Positions 1-6,206 are shown, counted from the first letter of the stretch. The stretch is DNA of 7,571 nt from Dorea sp. (GCA_016295505.1 JAEDLC010000088.1:1-7571); one strand, 5' to 3'. Translations and numbers: made by a program. Notes: generated by a model from the letters alone, not told the origin.

Positions 1-488
1 TCATCCAGATCCGTGATCTCCTCCGGCGTGTTCTCGGGGAACGGCGGAACCGGCTCTTCCGGCTGTGGTAAAACCGGCTTAAAAAAACGCATGCGCCCGG
101 GATTCACCGGCCGGTCATCCCAGACCGCTGCATACCTCCGTCCATCCACATCTTCCAGAAGAATTCCGTCAATCCGCTCAAAATTCTCCGGCACACCCGT
201 ATCTTCCCGGGTGTATCGAAGCTGATAATTAATGGCAGGATTCATATTTTCTACGGTCCCCTGCCATATTCCCACGCACTCTTCACCATCCAGGTAAAAC
301 AATGATACTTCCAGCCTTTGTTCTCCCTTCATGCGGAATCCCTTCCCGTGAATGTGAACGGTGCACACCTCATCTTCCTGTTCTACTTTAACAAATCCTA
401 CATTGCGAAGCCTTCTCGCCTGCTCATATTCATACAGATAGCGAATAAATCTCTGCAATCCTTCACTTCCATTCCTGGGCTTTATCAC
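1..488 (-). CDS. DUF6128-like hypothetical protein, 5' part only (3' end outside window)
   Basis: An open minus-strand frame enters near 488 and is still open at position 1, so the C-terminus is missing; about 162 residues are visible. I do not know its function. The N-terminal part (RFIRYLYEYE, then RNVGFVKVE, later VENMNPAINYQLRY and RIDGILLEDVDGRRY) resembles a small uncharacterised domain that I recall from Lachnospiraceae as DUF6128; that name is from memory and tentative. After about residue 137 the chain becomes proline/glutamate-rich (KPVLPQPEEPVPPFPENTPE), probably a linker to whatever lies beyond the edge. No signal peptide or membrane segment is seen. The start is uncertain: a stop at 492-494 limits the frame, leaving GTG at 488 (GGGA upstream) or TTG at 458 (GGAAG upstream), the latter placing the start just before QRFIRYLYEYE. 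It lies 44 bases after dgt on the same strand with no terminator between, so co-transcription is likely. Confidence 0.72.
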   Translation of the reverse strand, partial: MIKPRNGSEGLQRFIRYLYEYEQARRLRNVGFVKVEQEDEVCTVHIHGKGFRMKGEQRLEVSLFYLDGEECVGIWQGTVENMNPAINYQLRYTREDTGVPENFERIDGILLEDVDGRRYAAVWDDRPVNPGRMRFFKPVLPQPEEPVPPFPENTPEEITDLD

Positions 489-532
489 AATCTATTCCCG
501 GGAATGTCAATTTATACCTTTTCAGAATTCAT

Positions 533-1966
533 TTACAAAATTGCCTTCAGCTCCTGATACAGTCTTTTTGCATAACTGTCCGTCATTCCACAGATATAAT
601 CCGTCGCCAGAAGAATTCTTAAATACAATCTGTAATCTTCAGATCTTCCTCTTGCATGATAATGGTACGCTTTTTTATAATTACTGGATATAAAAGATAC
701 CATTCTTTCATCAATCGAATTTAACTTCTGTGTCTCGTCATCATACTTTATAACTGCTGCCATAAATCGATCCATCAGATAATCCAGCATTACCGCTTCT
801 GTGACTTCCATACGATAGATCGGTTCTGAGATGAACACTTCACGATATGCCAGATCGCCCAGAAGTTCCATCAGCTCCTGCGCATATGTGCCGAAAAAGA
901 GATCCTTTCGATATTCTCCCCTCATAATCTCGTTATAATGAGAAGTAAACCCATATGTGGCACATCCAATCAAAAATCCCTGAACTTTGACAATCCAGTT
1001 TTTCACCGCATACTCTTCCGGATCTTCCACTCTGATCTGGCGGCCTCTGCGATACAATTCTTCCATCTTGTCTGCCGGACGGAATCCACCATTCCCACCA
1101 TACAATTTTTCTTCCTTTTTCTGAATCTCTGCAAGTTCCTCCAGAAGCTTATGATAACTTAAAAAGCCCTTCACAAACGCATCTTCAATATCTGCCGTCT
1201 TATATGCAATATCATCGGCCGCTTCCAGAATAAATGTAAGCGGATGCCGGTTTCGTCCGGCCCCTGTCGTCGTGACAATTTCCCGGAAGATATCCTGATC
1301 GGCAAAGTAATATCCCATCTTTCTTTCTTTGATATCGTCAGAATCCGGTCTGATCTCTGTCGATGCAACCGGATATTTGATAATTGTATTCAGCAGTGCA
1401 TACGTTAGATTCATACCACTTTCATCCACCAGAAAATGCAGCTTCGTCACCAGACGCAGCGCCTGCGCATTTCCTTCAAAATGGTAAAAATCCTCCCGCA
1501 TCTGCGGTTTTAAAACCTGATCAACCGGCTTTCCATGATATTCCATTAACGAAAGATTCTTCTCAAACCATTCCCTGATAATCTCCTCTCCATAATGTCC
1601 AAACGGAGGATTCCCGATATCATGAATGAGCCCTGCACATTGCAGAATACTGCAGATGTCCTCTTTCATCTGTGGTGTGAAACCGGGATCTTTCTTATAT
1701 ACCAGTATATTTTCTCCGATATTCTGTCCGAGCGATTTTGCAAAGGAAGATACCTCCAGAGAATGTGTCAGTCGTGTGCGGATAAAATCACTCTTATCCA
1801 GCGGAAACACCTGCGTTTTATCCTGAAGACGCCGAAAGGAAGCGCTTCCTATAATTCTATGGTAATCTTTTTCAAATTCACTTCGAAGATCTGTATTCTT
1901 CGAATATCGACTCCGATTCGTACTCTCTCTATTCCGTTTTGTCGACAATAGCTGCTCCCAGTTCAC
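533..1966 (-). CDS. dgt: dGTP triphosphohydrolase (dNTPase, HD superfamily)
   Basis: This 477-residue cytoplasmic enzyme is a deoxynucleoside triphosphate triphosphohydrolase, which cleaves dGTP (in many bacteria other dNTPs too) to the deoxynucleoside and tripolyphosphate and so affects dNTP pools. The HD metal site is readable: H68 in RTRLTHSLEV, H115-D116 in AGLIHDIGNPPFGHYGE, and D251 or D252 in EAADDIAYKTADIEDA. H124 and E127 of FGHYGE match the catalytic His/Glu of the E. coli enzyme as I recall it. The early RRLQDKTQVFPL segment (46-57) is also typical. Length is close to the E. coli protein (about 505), so it appears complete. The start codon is GTG; GAG five bases upstream is only a weak Shine-Dalgarno site, and translation may be helped by the preceding gene, which ends 23 bases away. 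It is probably the middle gene of a three-gene unit. The family call is secure; substrate preference cannot be read from sequence. Confidence 0.95.
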   Translation of the reverse strand: MNWEQLLSTKRNRESTNRSRYSKNTDLRSEFEKDYHRIIGSASFRRLQDKTQVFPLDKSDFIRTRLTHSLEVSSFAKSLGQNIGENILVYKKDPGFTPQMKEDICSILQCAGLIHDIGNPPFGHYGEEIIREWFEKNLSLMEYHGKPVDQVLKPQMREDFYHFEGNAQALRLVTKLHFLVDESGMNLTYALLNTIIKYPVASTEIRPDSDDIKERKMGYYFADQDIFREIVTTTGAGRNRHPLTFILEAADDIAYKTADIEDAFVKGFLSYHKLLEELAEIQKKEEKLYGGNGGFRPADKMEELYRRGRQIRVEDPEEYAVKNWIVKVQGFLIGCATYGFTSHYNEIMRGEYRKDLFFGTYAQELMELLGDLAYREVFISEPIYRMEVTEAVMLDYLMDRFMAAVIKYDDETQKLNSIDERMVSFISSNYKKAYHYHARGRSEDYRLYLRILLATDYICGMTDSYAKRLYQELKAIL

Positions 1967-1989
1967 CCGTTCTCACTCTTTTCTTTTAT

Positions 1990-3159
1990 CTAATCCAGAT
2001 AGATCGGCGGTTCATAATCCTTTCCAAGAAGCGCTTTCTTTCGCTCCTGATATCCAAGGAATGCCCATTCTGTCATATCTGTCCACTGATGGTTCTCTCT
2101 GTCATATACCTGCACGTAGCCGATTCTTGTCGGATGCATTCTGACACTGTTAGATTCGTACTCTTTTCCGGTATATGGATTCCTTTCTCCGACATTCGGA
2201 TCCTCCTCGTATACCGGCAGTTCCTCCTGCACTTCTTCATCCATCGCTCCCGGTATCGCTTCTGGTTCGGCTCCGGTCATTTCCGTCTCTGTCACGTCTG
2301 CATATTCCGGTTCTTCACTCTGCTGTACTTCCGTTTTCTGCAGAACTACATCCTCTGTCTGCTCCTCTGCAGCCGGTTCTCTTTCCGGCTGTTCCTTTTC
2401 CGGCTGCTTCTCTGCTTTTTCCACGACTGTCTCTTCCGGTTTTTTCCGACGCATAAAATACGATCTCCAGCCGTGCGGCTTCTTTTCCTCCGGTTTTGGT
2501 TCCGGCTTCTGATTCTCTGCCTCAATCGCAGCAATCTCCTCCAGCACTTCTTCTACTGTCGCCTGCGGAGCTTCCTCCTGCATTTCCTCTTCCTGCAGGA
2601 TATCCTCTTCATACGCTTCTTCCGCATATGACTCTTCCGCGTCATTCCCGACTGTTGATAGCGGCTGTCCATTCTCTATGTCATATCTGTCATTTTCATT
2701 CTCCGCAGCATATCCATTCTCTTCCTGTATCGGAATCACTGCTTCTTCTTCGAAATCCTGTGAAATCTCTTCGTATCCGCCTTCATACATGTCTACCAGT
2801 TCTCCGACTGTAATGTCTCTCTCCGGTGCTGTCTCATACACTTCTGTTTCCGCTTCATGTATCTCCGGCTCCGGCTTTTCTGCCACTTTCTGCGCTCCGT
2901 GAACGGAAGGCGCCTTCTCCTTTTTTTCAGTCGGAGTATCATCGTCCAGAATCGTTAAACGAAAAGAACATCCCAGAATTCCTGCAATCATACGCATATC
3001 CTGCTCTTGAAAATTATCTCTGCCCAGTCTCTGTGTCAGATTCTGACGGGACATTTTCTTTCCCGTACTTTTTTCAATCTGTTCTGCGAGTTCCTTAATT
3101 GTCATGCCTTTACGGCTTAAGATAATCTTGACCTGTTCACCAAATGTCAAATCCAGCAT
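1990..3159 (-). CDS. Helix-turn-helix protein with long acidic middle and conserved-looking C-terminal segment; function unknown
   Basis: This 389-residue protein has three visible parts. Residues about 4-72 look like an XRE/lambda-repressor type helix-turn-helix (GMTIKELAEQIEKSTGKKMS, then QNLTQRLGRDN and MRMIAGILGCSFRLTIL). Residues about 75-323 are low-complexity and strongly acidic (Glu/Pro/Gln-rich), interrupted at 226-241 by a basic aromatic patch (KKPHGWRSYFMRRKK) and at 115-132 by an ordered-looking DITVGELVDMYEGGYEEI. Residues about 324-389 are rich in Tyr, Trp and Arg (NPYTGKEYESNSVRMHPTR, then YVQVYDRENHQWTDMTEW and YEPPIYLD) and look folded. I do not recognise a named family beyond the HTH. 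The start is firm: GGAGG at 3167-3171 lies seven bases upstream. It is first in the unit before dgt, so it could regulate that unit, but the acidic linker and C-terminal segment also fit an adaptor or nucleoid-associated role. Both are inference. Confidence 0.85.
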   Translation of the reverse strand: MLDLTFGEQVKIILSRKGMTIKELAEQIEKSTGKKMSRQNLTQRLGRDNFQEQDMRMIAGILGCSFRLTILDDDTPTEKKEKAPSVHGAQKVAEKPEPEIHEAETEVYETAPERDITVGELVDMYEGGYEEISQDFEEEAVIPIQEENGYAAENENDRYDIENGQPLSTVGNDAEESYAEEAYEEDILQEEEMQEEAPQATVEEVLEEIAAIEAENQKPEPKPEEKKPHGWRSYFMRRKKPEETVVEKAEKQPEKEQPEREPAAEEQTEDVVLQKTEVQQSEEPEYADVTETEMTGAEPEAIPGAMDEEVQEELPVYEEDPNVGERNPYTGKEYESNSVRMHPTRIGYVQVYDRENHQWTDMTEWAFLGYQERKKALLGKDYEPPIYLD

Positions 3160-3196
3160 TGTTCATCCTCCTTATTCAATTATATACTCCCTCATC

Positions 3197-3238
3197 AGGT
3201 TTATTCTTTTGTAAACTTTTTCGTTTCTTCTTAAACCT
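3197..3238. repeat. Inverted repeat in the 5' leader of the HTH gene
   Basis: On the plus strand AGGTTTA (3197-3203) and TAAACCT (3232-3238) form a perfect 7-base inverted repeat around 28 AT-rich bases, with GTAAAC and CGTTTC inside giving a small nested AAAC/GTTT pair. It lies within the first third of the untranslated leader. It could be a weak RNA hairpin or a protein-binding site close to the start of transcription; nothing distinguishes these, and AT-rich DNA makes such repeats fairly easy to find by chance. Confidence 0.35.
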
Positions 3239-3256
3239 ATCTTTTTCCCATCTATT

Positions 3257-3285
3257 ATTCTAACAAATAGTAAAAAACCAGTCAA
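3257..3285 (-). promoter_or_regulatory. Sigma-A type promoter for the HTH-dgt unit
   Basis: On the minus strand TTGACT (3285-3280) is followed after exactly 17 bases by TAGAAT (3262-3257), each one mismatch from consensus. Transcription would start near 3250, giving a leader of about 90 bases before the ATG at 3159. The -35 element lies inside a direct repeat, AACCAG-TC-AACCAG on the plus strand (3276-3289), which could be an operator. No terminator was found between the upstream CLC gene and this promoter, so some read-through from that gene is possible. Confidence 0.75.
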
Positions 3286-3308
3286 CCAGAGCCATAACTT
3301 TTCTCCCC

Positions 3309-4586
3309 TTAAGAAGTATGCCTGTCAATATATTTATTTTCAGTCTTTGAATACATGATCTTCTGTTCTTTATACAGACTCTGGTATCCGGAAAGCAGAT
3401 AACTGACGGATATTACAATACAGAAAAACGGCATTCCGGCAAATCCAAATAATTCAAATGCAATGAGAAGTGAACTGATCGGACTGTTCGTCACTGCACA
3501 GAACACGCCCACCATCCCACATGCGGCACAGATATCTGTCGGAAGTCCCAGGAAAACAGATAACGCGGAACCAAGTGTTGCACCGATAAACAGGGACGGA
3601 ACAATCTCACCGCCTTTGAATCCCGCACACAGAGTCAGGCATGTAAACAGGATCTTAAGAAGAAACATCTCGATACCTGCCGGTTTGTCAAAACTTCCGG
3701 CGATGATATCGCCTCCCAGTCCAAGATATGCATCCGTCCCTACAATCAGATACAGCACGATCACCGCTACACCTCCGGCAACAACACGGATATACGGATT
3801 AACAAACCACTCCTTCAGGCGTTCCTCAAACCAGTGGAGAAGCACACAAAATACTGCTCCTGCAAATGCAAAAGCTACCGCAAGAAGAATGGCCTTTATC
3901 CCCGCAGTACTATAAAACTTCGGTACGTTTTCAACCGGATACGGAGACGTCAGTGTCCGAACTTTCAGCAGAACAGAGATCTGCTGTGCAATAAATGCAG
4001 AAAACATACATGGCACAAGTGCGGCATAATACATGACGCCTACACTGATCACTTCCATTGGGAATATCGCAGCAGCCATCGGTGTCCCAAACAGAGCAGC
4101 AAATGCCGCACTCATCCCGGCGAGCATTACAATCTTTTTGTCACTTTCATTCAGATGCAGAATTCTTCCGAGCCATCCTCCCAGACTCGCACCAAACTGA
4201 AGAGCCGCTCCTTCTCGTCCGGAAGATCCTCCGAACAGATGCGTAATTGCCGTAGACAGCAGTATCAACGGCGCAATTCTCCCCGGTACTGCCTCTTCGC
4301 CGGAGCGCACTACCAGAAGCACCATATTCGTTCCTGAATTCTTTCCCTGCCCTGTTATCTTATACAAAAAGACAATCAGAAGTCCACCCACCGGCAGACC
4401 GAAGATCATCCATGGATTCATAATACGAAATTCTGTTACCCATGTAATAACATGGGCAAACAGACTGGCAATCGTTCCGATCCCCCCTCCTATGACTACC
4501 GAAAAAATCATCCACTTTATCAGTGTTCCAATCAGTATTTTCCATGCCTGCAGCATATGTAAAATCTTATCTGTCATGTTTTCCAT
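3309..4586 (-). CDS. CLC family chloride/anion channel or H+-coupled antiporter
   Basis: This 425-residue, strongly hydrophobic membrane protein belongs to the CLC family of chloride channels and anion/proton exchangers. Family marks in order: a selectivity-filter segment at 82-87 (KNSGTN, standing where most relatives have GSGIP, with S84 in the place of the anion-coordinating serine); THLFGGSSGREGAALQ at 115-130 with the gating glutamate E125; an aligned second-half segment GFKGGEIVPSLFIGATLG at 322-339; and a helical NSPISSLLIAFELFG at 367-381. It ends soon after the last membrane helix, with no CBS domains, so it is a compact type. The THLFGGS-GREG context recalls the fluoride-exporting CLC-F branch, but that branch (as I recall) has a GNN-type motif instead, so fluoride is not claimed; no fluoride riboswitch is present in the short leader. 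ATG at 4586 has AAGGA 11 bases upstream, a slightly long gap; the next ATG (4577) is an alternative. It has its own promoter and is monocistronic or leaks into the HTH unit. Confidence 0.92.
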   Translation of the reverse strand: MENMTDKILHMLQAWKILIGTLIKWMIFSVVIGGGIGTIASLFAHVITWVTEFRIMNPWMIFGLPVGGLLIVFLYKITGQGKNSGTNMVLLVVRSGEEAVPGRIAPLILLSTAITHLFGGSSGREGAALQFGASLGGWLGRILHLNESDKKIVMLAGMSAAFAALFGTPMAAAIFPMEVISVGVMYYAALVPCMFSAFIAQQISVLLKVRTLTSPYPVENVPKFYSTAGIKAILLAVAFAFAGAVFCVLLHWFEERLKEWFVNPYIRVVAGGVAVIVLYLIVGTDAYLGLGGDIIAGSFDKPAGIEMFLLKILFTCLTLCAGFKGGEIVPSLFIGATLGSALSVFLGLPTDICAACGMVGVFCAVTNSPISSLLIAFELFGFAGMPFFCIVISVSYLLSGYQSLYKEQKIMYSKTENKYIDRHTS

Positions 4587-4628
4587 CGCTCATTCATTCC
4601 TTCTATAACTAAATTATTCTCTTTTCTC

Positions 4629-4656
4629 ATTATATCAAATGTTTTCCTCTTTTCAA
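4629..4656 (-). promoter_or_regulatory. Sigma-A type promoter for the CLC gene
   Basis: On the minus strand TTGAAA (4656-4651) and a perfect TATAAT (4634-4629) are separated by 16 bases. Transcription would begin near 4622, leaving a leader of only about 36 bases, which is too short to hold a riboswitch. This makes constitutive or repressor-type control more likely than RNA-based control. Confidence 0.75.
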
Positions 4657-4704
4657 CGTATTTTATATATTTTGGTAATTTTATATTTTTATAATATTTT
4701 ATGG

Positions 4705-4733
4705 TTGACTTTTCTATATTTTTATATAATAAT
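4705..4733 (+). promoter_or_regulatory. Probable promoter for the XRE-Uma2 gene
   Basis: TTGACT (4705-4710) is followed after 17 bases by AATAAT (4728-4733). A perfect TATAAT (4725-4730) overlaps it but would give a spacer of only 14, so the exact -10 is ambiguous. The surrounding divergent region (4587-4824) is extremely AT-rich and contains no gene. A leader of about 85 bases to the ATG follows. Confidence 0.55.
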
Positions 4734-4811
4734 CAATATAAGGATAAACCATTTTTCTTCATAGAATAATCACAGATTGAAAGATGAAACATATAACAAT
4801 TATCCCGGCAC

Positions 4812-4818
4812 AAGGAGG
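4812..4818 (+). promoter_or_regulatory. Ribosome binding site deciding the XRE-Uma2 start
   Basis: AAGGAGG lies six bases before the ATG at 4825. An in-frame ATG 48 bases earlier (4777) has no comparable site and would add a 16-residue tail before the helix-turn-helix, so the start at 4825 is preferred. Confidence 0.85.
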
Positions 4819-4824
4819 TCCCGC

Positions 4825-5610
4825 ATGAATATCGATATATTAAAAGCCAGAAAAAAGGAACTCGGTCTTACAAACAGACAGTTGGCAGAGATATCCGGCG
4901 TCTCTCTCGGAACGATCAATAAGATCTTCAGCGGCGCAACCCGCTATCCGCAGCTGGACACGATGGACGCACTGATCTCTGCCCTGGGTCTGGATTCTCT
5001 GCAGTATCACCCGGACTCTCATGCCGACAGATTGTGTGAATCTATCCCTGCTTATACAGTCAGTCCGAAAAACGGTCATTACACACTGGACGACTACTAT
5101 GCCCTTCCTGATCGTATACATGCAGAGCTGATAGACGGTTATCTCATTTTTCAGGATCCGCCCACTATCCGGCATCAGGCCATCATAGGTGAACTCTTTT
5201 TCCAGATCTATTCTTACATCCGTGAAAAAAAAGGCCCCTGCAAGGTCCTTCTGTCACCGATAGATGTCCGTCTTGACAACGACAATAAGACTATGCTGGA
5301 ACCTGATCTGATCATTGTCTGTGATCAGAAAAGAATCGAGGAAAAGAGGGTCAACGGTGCCCCTGATTTCGTTGCGGAAGTAGTTTCATCTTCCAGCAGA
5401 AAAAGAGATTATCTTGTAAAACTGAACAAATACTGGACAGCAGGAGTACACGAATACTGGATCATCGACCCCGCGCAGGAGCGAGTGTCTGTATATCGGT
5501 TCAAAGACGCCGAAGAAGATTTTGACATGAAAACCTACGGATTTTGTGACAGTGTGCCCATCGGTATTTATGAAGATCTGGCAATCGACTTTACAGAATT
5601 TGAGCCATAA
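4825..5610 (+). CDS. XRE helix-turn-helix fused to a Uma2-type (DUF820) PD-(D/E)XK nuclease fold
   Basis: This 261-residue protein joins two domains. Residues about 1-60 form an XRE/Cro-type helix-turn-helix (KKELGLTNRQLAEISGVSLG, then INKIFSGATRYPQLDTMDAL). Residues about 86-258 match the Uma2 family of putative endonucleases with a restriction-enzyme-like fold: AELIDGYL (100-107), PIDVRLD (145-151), LEPDLIIVCD (158-167), APDFVAEVVSSSS (179-191) and KLNKYWTAGVHEYWIIDP (199-216). Likely active-site acids are E101, D161 and E185, with a lysine from the KLNKY segment; this assignment comes from family pattern, not structure. Uma2 proteins are numerous in cyanobacteria and occur elsewhere, and their cellular role is not established. 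The HTH could give sequence-specific DNA binding, so this may be a regulator that uses the fold for binding or a targeted nuclease. No partner methylase, toxin or antitoxin gene lies nearby. The gene is transcribed towards glnK, but no convincing terminator separates them. Confidence 0.88.
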   Translation: MNIDILKARKKELGLTNRQLAEISGVSLGTINKIFSGATRYPQLDTMDALISALGLDSLQYHPDSHADRLCESIPAYTVSPKNGHYTLDDYYALPDRIHAELIDGYLIFQDPPTIRHQAIIGELFFQIYSYIREKKGPCKVLLSPIDVRLDNDNKTMLEPDLIIVCDQKRIEEKRVNGAPDFVAEVVSSSSRKRDYLVKLNKYWTAGVHEYWIIDPAQERVSVYRFKDAEEDFDMKTYGFCDSVPIGIYEDLAIDFTEFEP

Positions 5611-5691
5611 TTATTTTTGCCAAAATTTTCTCAAAACTTTCTGTTTTACTGTACATTTTCTATAAAATAATACCTTTTTAAAAATTTACTA

Positions 5692-5719
5692 TTTACAAAT
5701 CAATTTTGTCGTGTATAAT
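5692..5719 (+). promoter_or_regulatory. Promoter of the glnK leader
   Basis: TTTACA (5692-5697), 16 bases, then a perfect TATAAT (5714-5719). Transcription would start near 5726, inside the box ACCCATCAAA (5723-5732) and only about 10 bases before the terminator hairpin at 5736. Transcripts from here must cross that hairpin to reach glnK. Confidence 0.7.
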
Positions 5720-5722
5720 GAA

Positions 5723-5732
5723 ACCCATCAAA
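5723..5732 (+). repeat. ACCCATCAAA leader box, copy 1 (glnK)
   Basis: This 10-base box recurs exactly at 6197-6206 in front of amt. In both places it follows a -10-like element by 2-4 bases and directly precedes a terminator hairpin. Its ATCAAAA part (5727-5733) can pair with TTTTGAT (5769-5775) on the far side of the hairpin. Confidence 0.7.
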
Positions 5733-5735
5733 AAC

Positions 5736-5772
5736 AAAGGCGTTTTCCTATATGTGGGAAGCGCCTTTTTTT
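5736..5772 (+). terminator. Intrinsic terminator / attenuator hairpin in the glnK leader
   Basis: AAAGGCG (5736-5742) pairs with CGCCTTT (5762-5768), and the helix continues through TTTTCC (5743-5748) against GGGAAG (5756-5761) with two G-U pairs, leaving a 7-base loop (TATATGT). Seven T residues (5766-5772) follow. The A-rich 5' flank would also give a T-run on the other strand, so it may act in both directions. It could serve as the end of the XRE-Uma2 transcript, but it lies downstream of the glnK promoter and 34 bases before the glnK start codon, so an attenuator role is the better fit. Confidence 0.85.
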
Positions 5773-5778
5773 GATTTT

Positions 5779-5788
5779 TATCTAAGGA
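5779..5788 (+). repeat. TATCTAAGGA leader box, copy 1 (glnK)
   Basis: Identical to 6258-6267 before amt. In both leaders it follows a TTGAT element and the terminator, and runs into the ribosome binding site region (GGGAGG at 5794-5799 here). Confidence 0.65.
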
Positions 5789-5806
5789 ACAAAGGGAGGT
5801 AATGCT

Positions 5807-6145
5807 ATGAAAAAACTGGAAATAGTCATCCAGCCGGAAAAGCTCGAAGATTTAAAGTCCATACTGGATGAAAACCATGTAAACGGCCTTATGATAAGTA
5901 ATATAATGGGATACGGCAACCAGAAAGGTCACAAAAAAGTTTATCGCGGTGCAGAATACAATGTAAATCTTCTGCCAAAGGTAAAAGTGGAAACCGTCGT
6001 TGATTCCGGAATTGCCACGGATCTGATTGACAAAATCGTATCGGAAATCCGAACCGGCACGTATGGTGACGGAAAGATCTTTGTATACGAGGTAGAAGAT
6101 GCCGTTCGTATCCGTACCGGAGAACGGGGAACAGATGCTTTATAA
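5807..6145 (+). CDS. glnK: P-II family nitrogen regulatory protein
   Basis: This 112-residue cytosolic trimeric signal protein senses ATP/ADP and 2-oxoglutarate and normally controls ammonium transport and nitrogen metabolism by direct contact. The full P-II fold is visible: the T-loop with Q39 in GNQKGH, Y51 in YRGAEYNVNLLPKVK (the residue uridylylated in proteobacteria) and K58; the B-loop RTGTYGDGKIFV (82-93) with K90; and the C-terminal RIRTGERG (101-108) that contacts nucleotide. Length is the usual 112. The ligand-binding residues I can identify are intact, so it should be functional; whether Y51 is modified in this organism is unknown. GGGAGG at 5794-5799 lies seven bases before the ATG. 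The next gene is amt, the classic partner, so glnK is used rather than glnB; the two cannot be separated by sequence alone. A leader terminator upstream and a second one before amt suggest separate control of the two genes. Confidence 0.96.
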   Translation: MKKLEIVIQPEKLEDLKSILDENHVNGLMISNIMGYGNQKGHKKVYRGAEYNVNLLPKVKVETVVDSGIATDLIDKIVSEIRTGTYGDGKIFVYEVEDAVRIRTGERGTDAL

Positions 6146-6166
6146 GACAACATCTGTACGGCAGAT
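6131..6166 (+). other. Competing hairpins over the glnK stop codon
   Basis: ACAGATG (6131-6137) and CATCTGT (6151-6157) form a perfect 7-base-pair hairpin around a 13-base loop that contains the glnK stop codon. ATCTG (6152-6156) can instead pair with CAGAT (6162-6166) across a 5-base loop. The two are mutually exclusive. No T-run follows, so neither is a terminator by itself. Role unknown; translation of the end of glnK would disrupt the first one. Confidence 0.4.
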
Positions 6167-6186
6167 CACTGATGCACACTACAATT

Positions 6187-6194
6187 TATATAGA
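6187..6194 (+). promoter_or_regulatory. Possible -10 element for an amt promoter
   Basis: TATATAGA offers TATATA (6187-6192) or TATAGA (6189-6194), and sits before the ACCCATCAAA box in the same place as the perfect TATAAT of the glnK leader. No -35 resembling TTGACA is present at 16-18 bases, so if this is a promoter it is weak or needs an activator. Support comes mainly from the parallel with the glnK leader. Confidence 0.4.
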
Positions 6195-6196
6195 AC

Positions 6197-6206
6197 ACCC
6201 ATCAAA
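6197..6206 (+). repeat. ACCCATCAAA leader box, copy 2 (amt)
   Basis: Exact copy of 5723-5732. Its ATCAA (6201-6205) can pair with TTGAT (6254-6258), closing a helix around the terminator hairpin as in the glnK leader. Confidence 0.7.

Noticed and set aside
1939..2631. Long plus-strand open frame of 230 codons rich in Phe, Leu and Arg
   Set aside because: It is antisense to the acidic middle of the HTH gene; its composition is what the complement of Glu-rich codons produces, and it has no ribosome site.
3276..3308. Terminator after the CLC gene, suggested by the T-run on the minus strand after CTGGTTGACTGG
   Set aside because: The sequence before the T-run is a direct repeat, not an inverted one, so no hairpin forms; it is better explained as the -35 region of the next promoter.
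3834..4337. Plus-strand open frame of 167 codons opposite the CLC gene
   Set aside because: The opposite strand encodes a clear CLC protein with family motifs throughout this stretch; the frame has no recognisable domain.
4587..4628. Fluoride riboswitch ahead of the CLC gene
   Set aside because: The predicted leader is only about 36 bases, and none of the conserved fluoride-riboswitch segments is present there or further upstream.
5611..5690. Terminator right after the XRE-Uma2 gene
   Set aside because: Only short AT pairings such as AAAAC/GTTTT are present; none is stable enough to call, although the hairpin at 5736 could end this transcript.
6160..6175. Sigma-54 (-24/-12) promoter before amt
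   Set aside because: GG (6160-6161) and GC (6174-6175) are present but 12 bases apart instead of 10, and the rest of the consensus is poor.
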